A stretch of DNA of 64,000 nt from Desulfosporosinus sp049943955 (GCF_049943955.1 NZ_JBNFTW010000004.1:248001-312000), one strand, 5' to 3'; positions 35,012 through 44,465 are shown, counted from the first letter of the stretch. Notes: generated by a model not told the origin, from the letters alone. Made by a program: numbers and translations.

Positions 35012-36832
35012 ATGCATGCGATTTATCTCGTCATTGCTGCCGCCTGTATCTTACTGATTGGCTACCGCCTCTATGGGACGTTTATGGCCACTAAAGTACT
35101 AGCCATTGATCCTCGGATAGCTACACCGGCCAAACGTCTGGAAGATGGTCATGACTTTGTTCCGACGAATCGCTGGGTCGCATTTGGCCATCACTTTGCG
35201 GCAATTGCTGCTGCGGGACCTTTGGTAGGACCGGTTTTGGCGGCTCAATTCGGATACCTGCCAGGAACCTTGTGGATTCTTATTGGAGGAGTCCTGGGTG
35301 GAGCTGTCCATGATATGGTGGTGCTGTTTGCTTCAGTGCGTCACGATGGACAATCTCTTCCCCAGATTGCTAAAAAGGAAATAGGACCTGTTACAGGAGC
35401 TGCGGCATCATTAGCGGTATTATTCATCCTGATTATTACGATGGCTGGTTTGTCCATTGTTATTGTTAGTTCGTTAAATACTAACCCCTGGGGGGCCTTC
35501 ACAGTAGGTATGACGATTCCCATCGCCATCTTTATCGGAATTTATATGCGTTACCTGCGCCCGGGCAAATTGGGTGAGGCATCTGTAATCGGAGTTGCGC
35601 TTATTCTCTTGGCAGTTGCTCTGGGACCTATGATAAAGAGTTCAGCTTTGGCTCCCTACTTTAATTACAGTGCTCATGCTATTGAAATTGCTCTCCCTGT
35701 CTATGCTTTTGTCGCTGCGGCTCTGCCTGTTTGGCTGCTTCTGGCGCCGCGTGATTATTTAAGCTCTTACCTCAAGATCGGAACAATCGGTGCTTTGGCT
35801 CTGGGGATCATATTTGTTAATCCCGTACTGCAAATGCCGCCTGTAACAAAGTTTATCAACGGCGGAGGTCCAATTATTGCAGGTAAAGTCTGGCCCTTTG
35901 TATTCATCACAATTGCTTGTGGAGCAATGTCCGGTTTCCATAGTTTAATTGCCGCCGGAACAACTCCAAAAATGCTGGAAAGTGAAAAAGATATCAAAAT
36001 CATAGGTTTTGGTGCGATGCTTATGGAATCCTTTGTCGCCATCATGGCTATGATCGCCGCTTCAGTGCTTCCGGTCGGAGATTACTTCGCAATTAATACC
36101 ACACCTGCAGTCTTCGCTCATCTCGGCATGCATGTAGACAAATTGCCCATGCTTTCCAATCTTATTGGGCTGAATGTTGCAGGCCGTCCCGGCGGATCAG
36201 TTTCTTTAGCTGTTGGAATGTCTTATGTGTTTAGCAGCATACCTGGCTTAAGCCATTTAGTTGCTTATTGGTATCAATTCGCTATTATGTTTGAAGCCGT
36301 ATTTATCCTCACTGCAGTTGATGCCGGAACAAGAGCAGCTCGCTATGTTGTTCAGGATATGATCGGTGTTGTAATTAAGCCCTTTAAAAAAATCAACTGG
36401 TGGCCGGGTGCAGTCATCAGTGCAGCTCTCGTCTCTTTCGCTTGGGGCTATCTCTTGTATGGAGGAAATATTTCTACGGTTTGGCCGCTCTTTGGAGTTT
36501 CGAACCAACTGCTCGCTTCTTTAGCCATGGTGGTCGGCACTTCGATTATTTTAAAGAGCACCGGCAGAATCTCCTATGCACTTACCACTTTTATCCCGTT
36601 TGTTTTTCTCTTCATAACTACCTTGGACGCGTCTTACTTTAATGTCACAAAAGTTTATTTGCCTCAACACATGCTCTTAAATGTTATTCTTTCCGTCATA
36701 ATGGCAATTTTAGCCTTGATCATCGTTGTTGATGCTTTTGTTAAATGGACCTCCCTTATCAGGGATAAGAAAACTCTTGAGAGTCAAAAAGCCCGTCATC
36801 AAGAAATCCTTAAAGATCTGGCAGCAAAATAA
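35012..36832 (+). CDS. CstA-family carbon starvation / pyruvate or peptide transporter
   Basis: This 606-residue protein has about 16 membrane helices and the CstA hallmarks: KRLEDGHDFVPTNRWVAFGH near the N-terminus, AAAGPLVGPVLAAQFG, and GCGAMSGFHSLIAAGTTPK-like sequence (seen as ACGAMSGFHSLIAAGTTPKM). CstA/BtsT proteins import pyruvate or peptides in symport with protons. The position downstream of a LytS/LytT pair mirrors the E. coli BtsSR-BtsT arrangement and suggests pyruvate uptake (inference). ATG follows GAAAGGAAGG. Confidence 0.92.
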   Translation: MHAIYLVIAAACILLIGYRLYGTFMATKVLAIDPRIATPAKRLEDGHDFVPTNRWVAFGHHFAAIAAAGPLVGPVLAAQFGYLPGTLWILIGGVLGGAVHDMVVLFASVRHDGQSLPQIAKKEIGPVTGAAASLAVLFILIITMAGLSIVIVSSLNTNPWGAFTVGMTIPIAIFIGIYMRYLRPGKLGEASVIGVALILLAVALGPMIKSSALAPYFNYSAHAIEIALPVYAFVAAALPVWLLLAPRDYLSSYLKIGTIGALALGIIFVNPVLQMPPVTKFINGGGPIIAGKVWPFVFITIACGAMSGFHSLIAAGTTPKMLESEKDIKIIGFGAMLMESFVAIMAMIAASVLPVGDYFAINTTPAVFAHLGMHVDKLPMLSNLIGLNVAGRPGGSVSLAVGMSYVFSSIPGLSHLVAYWYQFAIMFEAVFILTAVDAGTRAARYVVQDMIGVVIKPFKKINWWPGAVISAALVSFAWGYLLYGGNISTVWPLFGVSNQLLASLAMVVGTSIILKSTGRISYALTTFIPFVFLFITTLDASYFNVTKVYLPQHMLLNVILSVIMAILALIIVVDAFVKWTSLIRDKKTLESQKARHQEILKDLAAK

Positions 36833-36915
36833 GCATAAATTACGTTGTTGCTTTGAGTAATCAATGTCTTTTGTACCAATGAATGATATGAACCAAGATG
36901 CTTTGGAGGTGGCAG

Positions 36916-37224
36916 ATGATGTGGACAATCTCTCCCGAGGCTTTAGCTTTTCTAGAGAGAAGAGAGGTTAAGACGATTTCTGTGGATATGCCGATAATCG
37001 TTAACGGATGTTGCCTCCAGATTTCTGAGCCACCCCCAGTGTATTTGGGTGAGCTCAAGGTGAGAAAGGGATTAAAAATTTCTGAAGGTTCCTATACGGC
37101 TTTGGAAGTTCAAGGGATTAAGCTCAATGTACCCTCGCATTTGAGAAATATGAATCTTATGGTTGATTTGACTCGCTTTTTCCACAGAGAGAAATTAGTC
37201 GTTGAAGGTTGGAATCTTTGCTAG
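36916..37224 (+). CDS. CC/Se-motif family protein, cysteine form
   Basis: This roughly 102-residue protein starts at one of two adjacent ATGs (36916 or 36919) behind GGAGGT. It contains VNGCCLQISEPPPVYLGE, the adjacent double Cys that defines the CC/Se-motif family, in which the second Cys is selenocysteine in some relatives. Function is unknown; a redox or metal-binding role is likely from the motif. It is a single gene between cstA and the serine T-box leader. No in-frame TGA or selenocysteine element is seen, so this is the all-cysteine form. Confidence 0.75.
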   Translation: MMWTISPEALAFLERREVKTISVDMPIIVNGCCLQISEPPPVYLGELKVRKGLKISEGSYTALEVQGIKLNVPSHLRNMNLMVDLTRFFHREKLVVEGWNLC

Positions 37225-37324
37225 CCAATTAGAAATTCGTCATAATAAAATTTGATTAAATCCAGAAAAAGATATTGACAGGAAGACTGAAATGGATTAA
37301 AATCAACAACAATAAAACTTTCGA

Positions 37325-37645
37325 AATACGCTTGAACACAATGAAGGGAAGTCCCAGGCTTAAGTTGGTTAGAGAGCTGGCGGTCGGTGCAAGTCAGTCT
37401 GCTTAGTCTAAGGATTCCATCCTGGAGTGGCCAATGATGAATTGTGACGGGTTCCGCCCGATAACGCGGACAAAAGTTGGCCGTTATTGGCAACATGGGT
37501 GGCAACGCGGGAATAACCTCTCGTCCCTATTTGGGATGAGAGGTTTGTTTGTGTTATAGCGTTTTTTCCTGTGCTCTTAATTGGCTTGAACTTGGGTGGC
37601 ACCGCGGAATTCCCGCCCCAATGATGGGGCGGGTTTTGTTTTTTT
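37325..37645 (+). promoter_or_regulatory. Serine T-box leader with duplicated T-box/terminator unit
   Basis: One stem I (GAGAGCTGGCGGTCGGTGCA, specifier UCC at about 37416-37418) is followed by two complete T-box cores. GGGTGGCAACGCGG (37497-37510) precedes a terminator stem at 37515-37545, and GGGTGGCACCGCGG (37594-37607) precedes a second at 37611-37633 ending in a long T run. Only one specifier domain is visible. The leader controls serC-serA, so tRNA-Ser sensing is expected. The specifier is assigned from position and pathway. Confidence 0.88.
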
Positions 37646-37806
37646 TTGCACATCCATTATATTACAATTCGATTAAAATATTTAAAAAAAGGAGAGTTGT
37701 GTAAATTGATAACACGAAATAGTGATAGTAGTAAAACGTAGTGATAGCCAGTGAATAGTAGTGAGAGAGTTAAAATTTAAGGATAGATTAAAAGGAGGAT
37801 TATTTC

Positions 37807-38895
37807 ATGGCAAGAGTATATAATTTTTCAGCAGGTCCGGCCGTATTACCGGAAGAGGTGTTGAAAGAAGCAGCAGAAGAGATGTTGGATTATAACGGTA
37901 CAGGTATGTCCGTTATGGAGATGAGTCATCGTTCAAAGGCCTTTGAAGAAATAATTACGGATGCTGAGAAAACGTTAAGAGATTTGATGGACATTCCGGA
38001 GAATTACAAGGTATTGTTCCTCCAAGGCGGAGCATCCCAGCAATTCGCTATGATTCCGATGAACTTGATGAAGAATAGAGTTGCAGATCATATTAATACC
38101 GGACAATGGGCTAAAAAGGCCATCGCCGAAGGGAAAATATATGGCAAAATCAATGTCATCGCTTCTTCTGAGGATAAGATGTTTTCCTATATACCTGATC
38201 TAACGAACTTAACAATATCCGATGATGCCGATTATGTGTATATTTGCCATAACAATACAATTTATGGGACGAAATATAATCAGTTACCAGAAACAGGCGG
38301 CAAAATCTTAGTTGCGGATATGTCCTCGGATATTCTTTCAGAACCAGTCGACGTCACAAAATACGGCATCATTTTTGCCGGCGTTCAGAAGAATATTGGC
38401 CCCGCGGGAGTTGTGGTGGTTATTATTCGCGAAGACCTGATTACCGATGATGTCTTGCCCGGTACACCGACAATGTTAAAATATAAGACTCATGCCGATA
38501 ATAAATCCCTTTATAATACCCCTCCTGCTTACGGTATCTATATTTGCGGCAAAGTATTTAAGTGGGTTCAAAAGTTAGGTGGTCTTGAGGCCATGAAGAA
38601 ACGAAATGAAGAGAAGGCAGCAATCTTATATGACTACCTTGATTCAAGCAAACTGTTTAAGGGAACTGTCGCCAAGAAGGATCGTTCGCTCATGAATGTG
38701 CCCTTTGTTACGGGTTCGGAGGAACTTGATGCTAAATTTATTAAAGAGTCAAAGGCAGTCGGCTTTGAAAACTTAAAAGGGCATAGAACTGTTGGCGGGA
38801 TGAGAGCAAGTATTTATAATGCTATGCCAATTGAAGGTGTTAGAAGTCTGGTGGAATTTATGAAAAAATTCGAGGACGAAAACAAGCCGCTTTAG
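37807..38895 (+). CDS. serC: Phosphoserine aminotransferase
   Basis: This 362-residue PLP enzyme converts 3-phosphohydroxypyruvate and glutamate to phosphoserine in serine synthesis. It begins ARVYNFSAGPAVLPEEVLKE, has LFLQGGASQQFAMIPMNL, and carries the PLP lysine in FAGVQKNIGPAG (about residue 198). ATG follows AAAGGAGG. It is first in the T-box-controlled serC-serA operon. Confidence 0.97.
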   Translation: MARVYNFSAGPAVLPEEVLKEAAEEMLDYNGTGMSVMEMSHRSKAFEEIITDAEKTLRDLMDIPENYKVLFLQGGASQQFAMIPMNLMKNRVADHINTGQWAKKAIAEGKIYGKINVIASSEDKMFSYIPDLTNLTISDDADYVYICHNNTIYGTKYNQLPETGGKILVADMSSDILSEPVDVTKYGIIFAGVQKNIGPAGVVVVIIREDLITDDVLPGTPTMLKYKTHADNKSLYNTPPAYGIYICGKVFKWVQKLGGLEAMKKRNEEKAAILYDYLDSSKLFKGTVAKKDRSLMNVPFVTGSEELDAKFIKESKAVGFENLKGHRTVGGMRASIYNAMPIEGVRSLVEFMKKFEDENKPL

Positions 38896-38963
38896 TGAAT
38901 TAAAGCAGATTTCTTAACAAGTGATCAAATAACAAGTAGATTTAAGAAGGAGTAGATGAAACG

Positions 38964-40127
38964 ATGTTTAAAATCAACCGATTGAACAATATAGCCAATG
39001 TGGGCTTGGAGTTACTCACGGACAATTACGAGATGGTTGAAAGCCTTAATAATGCTGATGCGGCACTTGTTAGGAGCGCAAATCTTCATGAAACAGAACT
39101 GCCGAATTCTTTAAAGGCTATAGCCAGAGCCGGAGCCGGAGTTAATAATATCCCTCTCGACAAATGTGCTGAAAAGGGAATTGTTGTCTTTAACACACCG
39201 GGTGCGAATGCCAACGGAGTCAAAGAGATTTTAATCGCATCCTTGATTCTCGCTTCCCGTGACATTCTGGGAGGAGTAAACTGGGTGACTTCGGTTAAGG
39301 ATGAGCCGGAGGTTGCTAAACTCGTTGAAAAAAATAAAGCTAAGTTTGTGGGAACCGAAATTAAAGGTAAAAAACTTGGCGTAATCGGACTGGGAGCCAT
39401 TGGAGTTTTGGCTGCCAATGTGGCCATTAAACTGGAGATGGAAGTTTACGGCTATGATCCCTTTATTTCCGTGGGCTCAGCCTGGAAGCTTTCGAAATAT
39501 ATTAAACCAAGCAAATCATTGGAAGAGATCTACCGCGAGTGTGATTTCATTACGGTTCATGTCCCCTTAACCGATACGACCAAGGGTATGTTCAATCAAG
39601 ACGCCTTCGCTCTTATGAAGGATGGGGTTAAAATTCTTAACTTCTCCCGAGACACTTTGGTGAATGATGATGACATGATTGAAGCCCTAAATTCCGGCAA
39701 AGTTGGCAAATACGTGACGGATTTTCCCAATCCTAAAGTGGTTGGACATGAAGGCGTTATTGCAATTCCTCACTTAGGAGCTTCAACGAATGAATCAGAA
39801 GATAACTGTGCCGTCATGGCAGTTGTCCAATTAATGGACTATCTGGAAAATGGGAATATCAAAAATTCAGTTAACTTCCCCAATTGTGACATGGGGGTTT
39901 GTACTCAAGCAGAGCGTATTGCCATTCATCATCGCAATGTACCCAACATGTTAAGCCAATTTACCGCAGCGTTTGCTAAAGAAAATATTAATATTTCGGA
40001 CATGATGAATAGGAGTAAGGGACAGTGGGCATATACCCTGCTCGATATCGAACCGCCTTCGACCCCTGACATTATCAAGAGAATCGAAGAAATTGATGGG
40101 GTTTTAAGAATTAGGGTTATTAAGTAA
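38964..40127 (+). CDS. serA: D-3-phosphoglycerate dehydrogenase
   Basis: This 387-residue enzyme oxidises 3-phosphoglycerate to phosphohydroxypyruvate with NAD. The NAD loop is GLGAIG (about residues 139-144), the catalytic Arg/Glu/His region includes RAGAGVNN and IPHLGASTNESEDNCA, and the C-terminus (about 310-387) is an ACT-like domain that may bind serine. It is shorter than the two-ACT form, as usual for the SerC-linked type. It lies 68 bases after serC. Confidence 0.96.
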   Translation: MFKINRLNNIANVGLELLTDNYEMVESLNNADAALVRSANLHETELPNSLKAIARAGAGVNNIPLDKCAEKGIVVFNTPGANANGVKEILIASLILASRDILGGVNWVTSVKDEPEVAKLVEKNKAKFVGTEIKGKKLGVIGLGAIGVLAANVAIKLEMEVYGYDPFISVGSAWKLSKYIKPSKSLEEIYRECDFITVHVPLTDTTKGMFNQDAFALMKDGVKILNFSRDTLVNDDDMIEALNSGKVGKYVTDFPNPKVVGHEGVIAIPHLGASTNESEDNCAVMAVVQLMDYLENGNIKNSVNFPNCDMGVCTQAERIAIHHRNVPNMLSQFTAAFAKENINISDMMNRSKGQWAYTLLDIEPPSTPDIIKRIEEIDGVLRIRVIK

Positions 40128-40260
40128 TCTCCCCCACCTACACTTCGTTAAGAACAGGGACATGTTCAAAACAAGAGTTCAGCGATAATTCTGGAGTGGT
40201 AATTCATCTCACCAGCTATAGAAGATGGAGCCTTCAAACTGTAAATTGATAAATTAGCTG

Positions 40261-40297
40261 GAGGGGACCTCTTTTTGATCCCCTCGGAATTTTTTGT
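40261..40297 (+). terminator. Terminator between serA and the DUF1015 gene
   Basis: GAGGGGA pairs with TCCCCTC across CCTCTTTTTGA and is followed by GGAATTTTTTG. The preceding TTAGCTGG/CCAGCTA complementarity (about 40205-40260) may form a competing structure. Confidence 0.7.
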
Positions 40298-40370
40298 TGG
40301 ACAATATAATGGTAAAATTTAATGATAAAAAATAACAAACAAATAGTTATGGGATTGGAGGGAACGAACT

Positions 40371-41609
40371 TTGGCTGTGATCAGACCATTTAAAGCTGTA
40401 AGACCTCGAGAAGATATTGCAAACAGAGTTGCTGCGCTGCCGTATGACGTCTATAATCGTGAAGAAGCTCAGGCCGAAGTCTTAAAAGAACCGTTCTCCT
40501 TTTTGAAGATTGACCGAGCTGAAACTCAATTTGCCAAGGACGTTAATCCTTATGAGGCAAAAGTGTATGAGAAAGCGAGAAACACCCTCCAAGAAATGAT
40601 CAGCGAAGGTATCTTCGTTAAGGATGGCAAGAACTGTTACTATATCTACGAGTTAACGATGAACGGCCGTTCCCAGGCGGGCCTTGTCGGCTGCGCCTCG
40701 ATTGACGACTATCTGAATAACGTTATCAAAAAGCATGAGAAAACACGGGAAGAGAAAGAAATCGATCGCATCAATCATGTGGATAGTTGCAATGCTCAAA
40801 CTGGTCCAATATTTTTAGCGTATCGTTCACAAAAAACTATTGATAATATTGTAGGAAAAATAAAACGGGAAAAGCCATTATATGATTTTATCGCTCCTGA
40901 CCGAATCAGGCATACAGTATGGAAAATTGCGGACGAGATTGATATCGAAAAGATCGAAAGCGAATTTAGGAAGATCGAAAGTGTCTATATCGCGGATGGT
41001 CATCATCGAACGGCTTCCGCGGTAAAAGTCGGGCTAAAACGTAGAGCGGCCAATCCTGATTATACCGGAGAAGAGGAGTTTAACTTTTTTCTCTCGGTGC
41101 TGTTTCCCCATGACCAGTTGATGATCTTAGACTACAATCGTGTGGTCGAAGATCTGAACGGTCATACGAAAGAAGAGTTTCTCAGTGCTCTGAAACAATC
41201 GTTTTTAATCGAAACTATCGGTAAGGAACCTTATAAGCCAACGGAAAAGGCTACATTCGGGATGTATTTGGAAGGAGTCTGGTATAAGTTAAGCGCCAAG
41301 AAGGAGATTCGTTCAAGTGACCCCGTCGAGGGACTTGACGTTACTTTGCTGCAAAATTATTTGTTAACACCGGTTCTAAATATAAAAGACATTAGAACAG
41401 ACAAGAGAATCGACTTTGTGGGCGGAATAAGAGGTCTTAAGGAACTTGAAAGCAGGGTCAACATTGACATGAGGGTTGCCTTTTCTATGTACCCAACCTC
41501 AATCAATGAATTGCTTAATGTATCCGACGCAGGTCAGTTAATGCCGCCGAAGTCGACTTGGTTTGAACCGAAACTCAGGAGCGGATTATTTATTCATGAG
41601 TTGGGCTAA
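40371..41609 (+). CDS. DUF1015 family protein
   Basis: This 412-residue protein begins with TTG behind GGAGGG and reads AVIRPFKAVRPREDIANRVA, then ALPYDVYNREEA, typical of DUF1015. Members often sit beside serA/serC and carry a conserved IADGHHRTASA (about residues 205-215) that resembles an HPr-kinase/ParB-like phosphotransfer motif. A serine kinase-like role has been proposed for relatives; here it is inferred only from position and motif. Confidence 0.88.
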   Translation: MAVIRPFKAVRPREDIANRVAALPYDVYNREEAQAEVLKEPFSFLKIDRAETQFAKDVNPYEAKVYEKARNTLQEMISEGIFVKDGKNCYYIYELTMNGRSQAGLVGCASIDDYLNNVIKKHEKTREEKEIDRINHVDSCNAQTGPIFLAYRSQKTIDNIVGKIKREKPLYDFIAPDRIRHTVWKIADEIDIEKIESEFRKIESVYIADGHHRTASAVKVGLKRRAANPDYTGEEEFNFFLSVLFPHDQLMILDYNRVVEDLNGHTKEEFLSALKQSFLIETIGKEPYKPTEKATFGMYLEGVWYKLSAKKEIRSSDPVEGLDVTLLQNYLLTPVLNIKDIRTDKRIDFVGGIRGLKELESRVNIDMRVAFSMYPTSINELLNVSDAGQLMPPKSTWFEPKLRSGLFIHELG

Positions 41610-41687
41610 GAGAATTATTTTGCCAAGCACCGAACAAACTCCTCGTGGAATATTTTGGGATGTAGTCAAAATGAGGAGGGATATTAA

Positions 41688-41831
41688 ATGTATCATTATG
41701 TTCGCAGAGGCGATACTTTGCATAAAATAGCGCAATGTCACGGAACTAGTGTGCGAAGACTCATATCTTTAAATCCACAGATTTCTAATCCGAATTATAT
41801 TTATCCTGGGCAACGAATTAGAGTTCATTAA
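41688..41831 (+). CDS. Small LysM-domain protein
   Basis: This 47-residue protein consists of one LysM repeat: YHYVRRGDTLHKIAQCHGTS, then RLISLNPQISNPNYIYPGQR. LysM binds N-acetylglucosamine polymers such as peptidoglycan. ATG follows GAGGAGGGATATTAA. It has no signal peptide, as in some spore-coat LysM peptides. A terminator follows at once, so it is monocistronic or the end of the DUF1015 unit. Confidence 0.85.
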   Translation: MYHYVRRGDTLHKIAQCHGTSVRRLISLNPQISNPNYIYPGQRIRVH

Positions 41832-41836
41832 TCTTT

Positions 41837-41872
41837 GAAACGCGGAGGGCTTAAGCTCTCCGCGTTTCATTT
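41837..41872 (+). terminator. Terminator after the LysM gene
   Basis: GAAACGCGGAG pairs perfectly with CTCCGCGTTTC and is followed by ATTTAT. Confidence 0.85.
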
Positions 41873-41894
41873 ATATCGGGATTTTATGCAACAT

Positions 41895-41923
41895 AAAAAG
41901 AAGGCCTAGGCAAACGCCTAGGC
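41895..41923 (-). terminator. Minus-strand terminator of the small membrane peptide
   Basis: Perfect 8-bp arms GCCTAGGC (41904-41911 and 41916-41923) are followed on the minus strand by CTTCTTTTTATG. Confidence 0.8.
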
Positions 41924-41938
41924 AAAGGGATTGGCAAT

Positions 41939-42040
41939 TTAAGCTGCTGCTGCGGCTGCTGGAAGTCTGAGAATAATAACGAGTAGTAAACCAATAATTA
42001 TAAGCAAAGCTGTTAAAATACCGATAATTCCTAGAAGCAT
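41939..42040 (-). CDS. 33-residue single-span membrane peptide
   Basis: A short minus-strand frame starts at ATG behind GGGAGGTGAAAGAG. The peptide MLLGIIGILTALLIIIGLLL continues VIILRLPAAAAAA: one hydrophobic helix and a poly-Ala end. The excellent ribosome site and its own terminator indicate a real gene. It may be a spore or membrane-regulatory micropeptide; the function is unknown. Confidence 0.7.
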   Translation of the reverse strand: MLLGIIGILTALLIIIGLLLVIILRLPAAAAAA

Positions 42041-42125
42041 CTCTTTCACCTCCCTCATTCGAATTTATAAGAGTGAGGAGGCGATTATGAGATAGTCTAT
42101 TCGGCTTGTCCCTCAAATGTTCCGC

Positions 42126-43370
42126 TCAATTTGGACGATACTCTCGTTCGAAGTCATGGATTCTGGTTAAGGTCGGTGGATGATCGTAGCTAAACCAGAC
42201 AATGAAGCCGGGAGGGTCTAAATCTGCTAAACTATTGAGTGCCAGATCTTCCTGAAGTTGAATTTGTACCGGAAGGTTGCCGGTAAGCTCTAAGGAGAAA
42301 TAATCAGCATTTCGTTCCATTTCTCTGGAGATAGCACTTTGGATGGGACTGCTCACAAAGAGGAGAAGAATAAGTGCGAGCTGCAGAGCGGCCCAGAGTT
42401 CTGGCGGTTTATTGGAGTTTTTCGGCAGCCACGGTCTTAAGAGAAAGGTCAAGAAACCAAAAACGATAAACCCCCCTGCCATTCCTAAAAGGAGCCCGTG
42501 GACAACATCGCTATGACGCCAATGTCCCATTTCGTGAGCAATAACAGCCTTGATCTCCGGCAGGGTATAGTTTTTTAATAAAGTATCATAAATTACGATT
42601 CGCTTCGTACTGCCTACACCGGTAAAATAGGCGTTGGCAAAGGTTGTTTGTTTGCTGGCATCCATCATGAAAACTGAGCCAACGTTTAATCCTGCCTTTT
42701 GCGCAAGTTCATCAACCATTGCAGTAACGGCCGAGTTGGGTATGGGTTCAAAATGGTTGAAAATTGGGGATACGACAATGGGCCAAAAGAAATATTCTAC
42801 AAGGAGCCAAAGACTGAACAACAGTGAGCCGACTAACCACCAATAACGGGATAGCCTATTGACCAACAGGAAGAAAACAATTCCTCCTGCCAGAGAAAGA
42901 ACAAGATCGATACTCGTATTTTTCAGATAATCAATCCACCAAGCGACTTGACTTTGGGTACTAAAACCCCAGATTTTCTGCCAGTAGTACCCGCTATAAT
43001 AGGAGAAAGGCAGGGAAATTAAAGTGCTTATAAGCCATATGGCCAGGATGGAAAGGAGGGAAACTACCCAATAATTTCGGCCGGGATTTCGGATGCGCTG
43101 AACGTAAAATTGCCCTCTGGCGCTAAAAAGCAGCCAGGTTAAAAAACCGATTTGGAAACATAAATGAACGATATAAACAATACGCGGGGTGTAATTGTAT
43201 ATTCTGGCCTTCTCTGCCAAAGCTAAAGAAAAATACTTGCTTATGGAAGGATCGATCGGCTTGGGAAAGAGTGCGGAAATGAAATAGAGAAGTGCAAAGA
43301 CCACAGTTAAACTTAGAAGAAGGAACCAAGCCTGAGAAATACGGCGAAAGCTATTGTTAATCGTCATCAT
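42126..43370 (-). CDS. M48 family zinc metallopeptidase (Ste24/CaaX protease-like)
   Basis: This 414-residue membrane protease has about six membrane helices and the zinc motif VIAHEMGHWRHSD (H-E-x-x-H, about residues 279-283), with a downstream REMERNADYFSLELTG supplying the third ligand Glu. Ste24-type enzymes cleave prenylated peptides in eukaryotes; bacterial relatives act in membrane-protein quality control. ATG follows AAGGTGG on the minus strand. It diverges from the MBL-hydrolase gene. Confidence 0.92.
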   Translation of the reverse strand: MMTINNSFRRISQAWFLLLSLTVVFALLYFISALFPKPIDPSISKYFSLALAEKARIYNYTPRIVYIVHLCFQIGFLTWLLFSARGQFYVQRIRNPGRNYWVVSLLSILAIWLISTLISLPFSYYSGYYWQKIWGFSTQSQVAWWIDYLKNTSIDLVLSLAGGIVFFLLVNRLSRYWWLVGSLLFSLWLLVEYFFWPIVVSPIFNHFEPIPNSAVTAMVDELAQKAGLNVGSVFMMDASKQTTFANAYFTGVGSTKRIVIYDTLLKNYTLPEIKAVIAHEMGHWRHSDVVHGLLLGMAGGFIVFGFLTFLLRPWLPKNSNKPPELWAALQLALILLLFVSSPIQSAISREMERNADYFSLELTGNLPVQIQLQEDLALNSLADLDPPGFIVWFSYDHPPTLTRIHDFEREYRPN

Positions 43371-43447
43371 TCTTTATTACCACCTTGCAACGTTGCTTGT
43401 ATGTTATTATTATAGATCCATTAGGATGACAATGGAGGTTGAGAGAA

Positions 43448-44182
43448 TTGAAAATAGCAAACGGCGTTGAGGCCCTTGAACTGACAGTTAATCTGATGGG
43501 GCGTCAAACAACTATCTATCCAACACTATTTTGGGATAAAGACTCTGTAATTCTAGTAGATGCCGGTTTTCCGGGTTTAGAACCGCAAATTAAGGAGGCC
43601 ATTGAAAAAACAGGGATTTCCTTTGAGCGCTTGAGCAAGGTTATCATAACTCATCAAGATATTGACCATATTGGCAGTTTACCGGAAATCTTGGCTTGTG
43701 CAAAGCAAAAGGTTGAAGTTTTAGCACATGAGAGTGAAAAACCTTACATTCAAGGTGATAAGCCCCTAATCAAAGCGGAAACTGCAAAACGATCGAAACT
43801 CTTTGACACGTTGCCGGAAGACCAACGGAAACGAATTCAAGCGGTATTTTCCAACCCGCCTAAAGCTATGGTCGATAGAACTATTGAAGATGGTGAAGAG
43901 CTCCCCTATTGCGGAGGAATTATGGTCATCCATTCACCGGGACATACTCCCGGTCATATCTGCTTATATCATAAGGCAAGTAAAACGTTAGTGACTGGAG
44001 ATGCCTTAACTGCCGACGACGGCCTATTATCGGGACCGAATCCCTCAGCTACTTACGATTTGGATGAAGCTAATAAGTCAGTGAAGAAACTAGCTCAGTT
44101 TGATATGGATAATGTTATTTGCTATCATGGGGGCGTATTGACGAATGATGTACAAGAACAGATCTTACAGCTAGCTTTTTAA
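43448..44182 (+). CDS. Metallo-beta-lactamase fold hydrolase
   Basis: This roughly 244-residue protein has the MBL metal motif ITHQDIDHIG (T-H-x-D-x-D-H; the first metal His is replaced by the variant HQDIDH), VIHSPGHTPGHICLYH and LVTGDAL. It is a YflN-like thioesterase or esterase type enzyme. The TTG at 43448 is chosen because GGAGG is 9 bases upstream; the TTG at 43439 would directly abut that site. A strong terminator follows. Confidence 0.88.
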   Translation: MKIANGVEALELTVNLMGRQTTIYPTLFWDKDSVILVDAGFPGLEPQIKEAIEKTGISFERLSKVIITHQDIDHIGSLPEILACAKQKVEVLAHESEKPYIQGDKPLIKAETAKRSKLFDTLPEDQRKRIQAVFSNPPKAMVDRTIEDGEELPYCGGIMVIHSPGHTPGHICLYHKASKTLVTGDALTADDGLLSGPNPSATYDLDEANKSVKKLAQFDMDNVICYHGGVLTNDVQEQILQLAF

Positions 44183-44201
44183 ATTATGCTTAAGTAACAA
44201 C

Positions 44202-44256
44202 AAAATTGGGCTCTACAGTCAACAAGAGTTGTTGATCCGCAGAGCCCAATTTTTTG
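44202..44256 (+). terminator. Terminator after the MBL hydrolase
   Basis: AAAATTGGGCTCT pairs with AGAGCCCAATTTT across a loop with its own AACAAGAGTTGTT inner hairpin, followed by a T run. Confidence 0.88.
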
Positions 44257-44465
44257 TGTTGATCCCTAAGTAAAAATTTAAAGAGATATAGTAAAAAATA
44301 TAGAAGAGAATATAGAAAAATATAGCAAAAATGTATTTAAAGTTATTGACAAATGTGTTAAAATACTTCACGAGAAGATTCTCGGAAATACGACATTCTG
44401 TAACTGCGTTTTACCAATATATATAAAATCTTCATTTATGTTACCTTATCTCGAAAAATGTTCTG

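Noticed and set aside
37720..37790. TAGTGATAG-like short repeats before serC
   Set aside because: The copies are short and imperfect in AT-rich leader sequence and fit chance; no clear operator structure.
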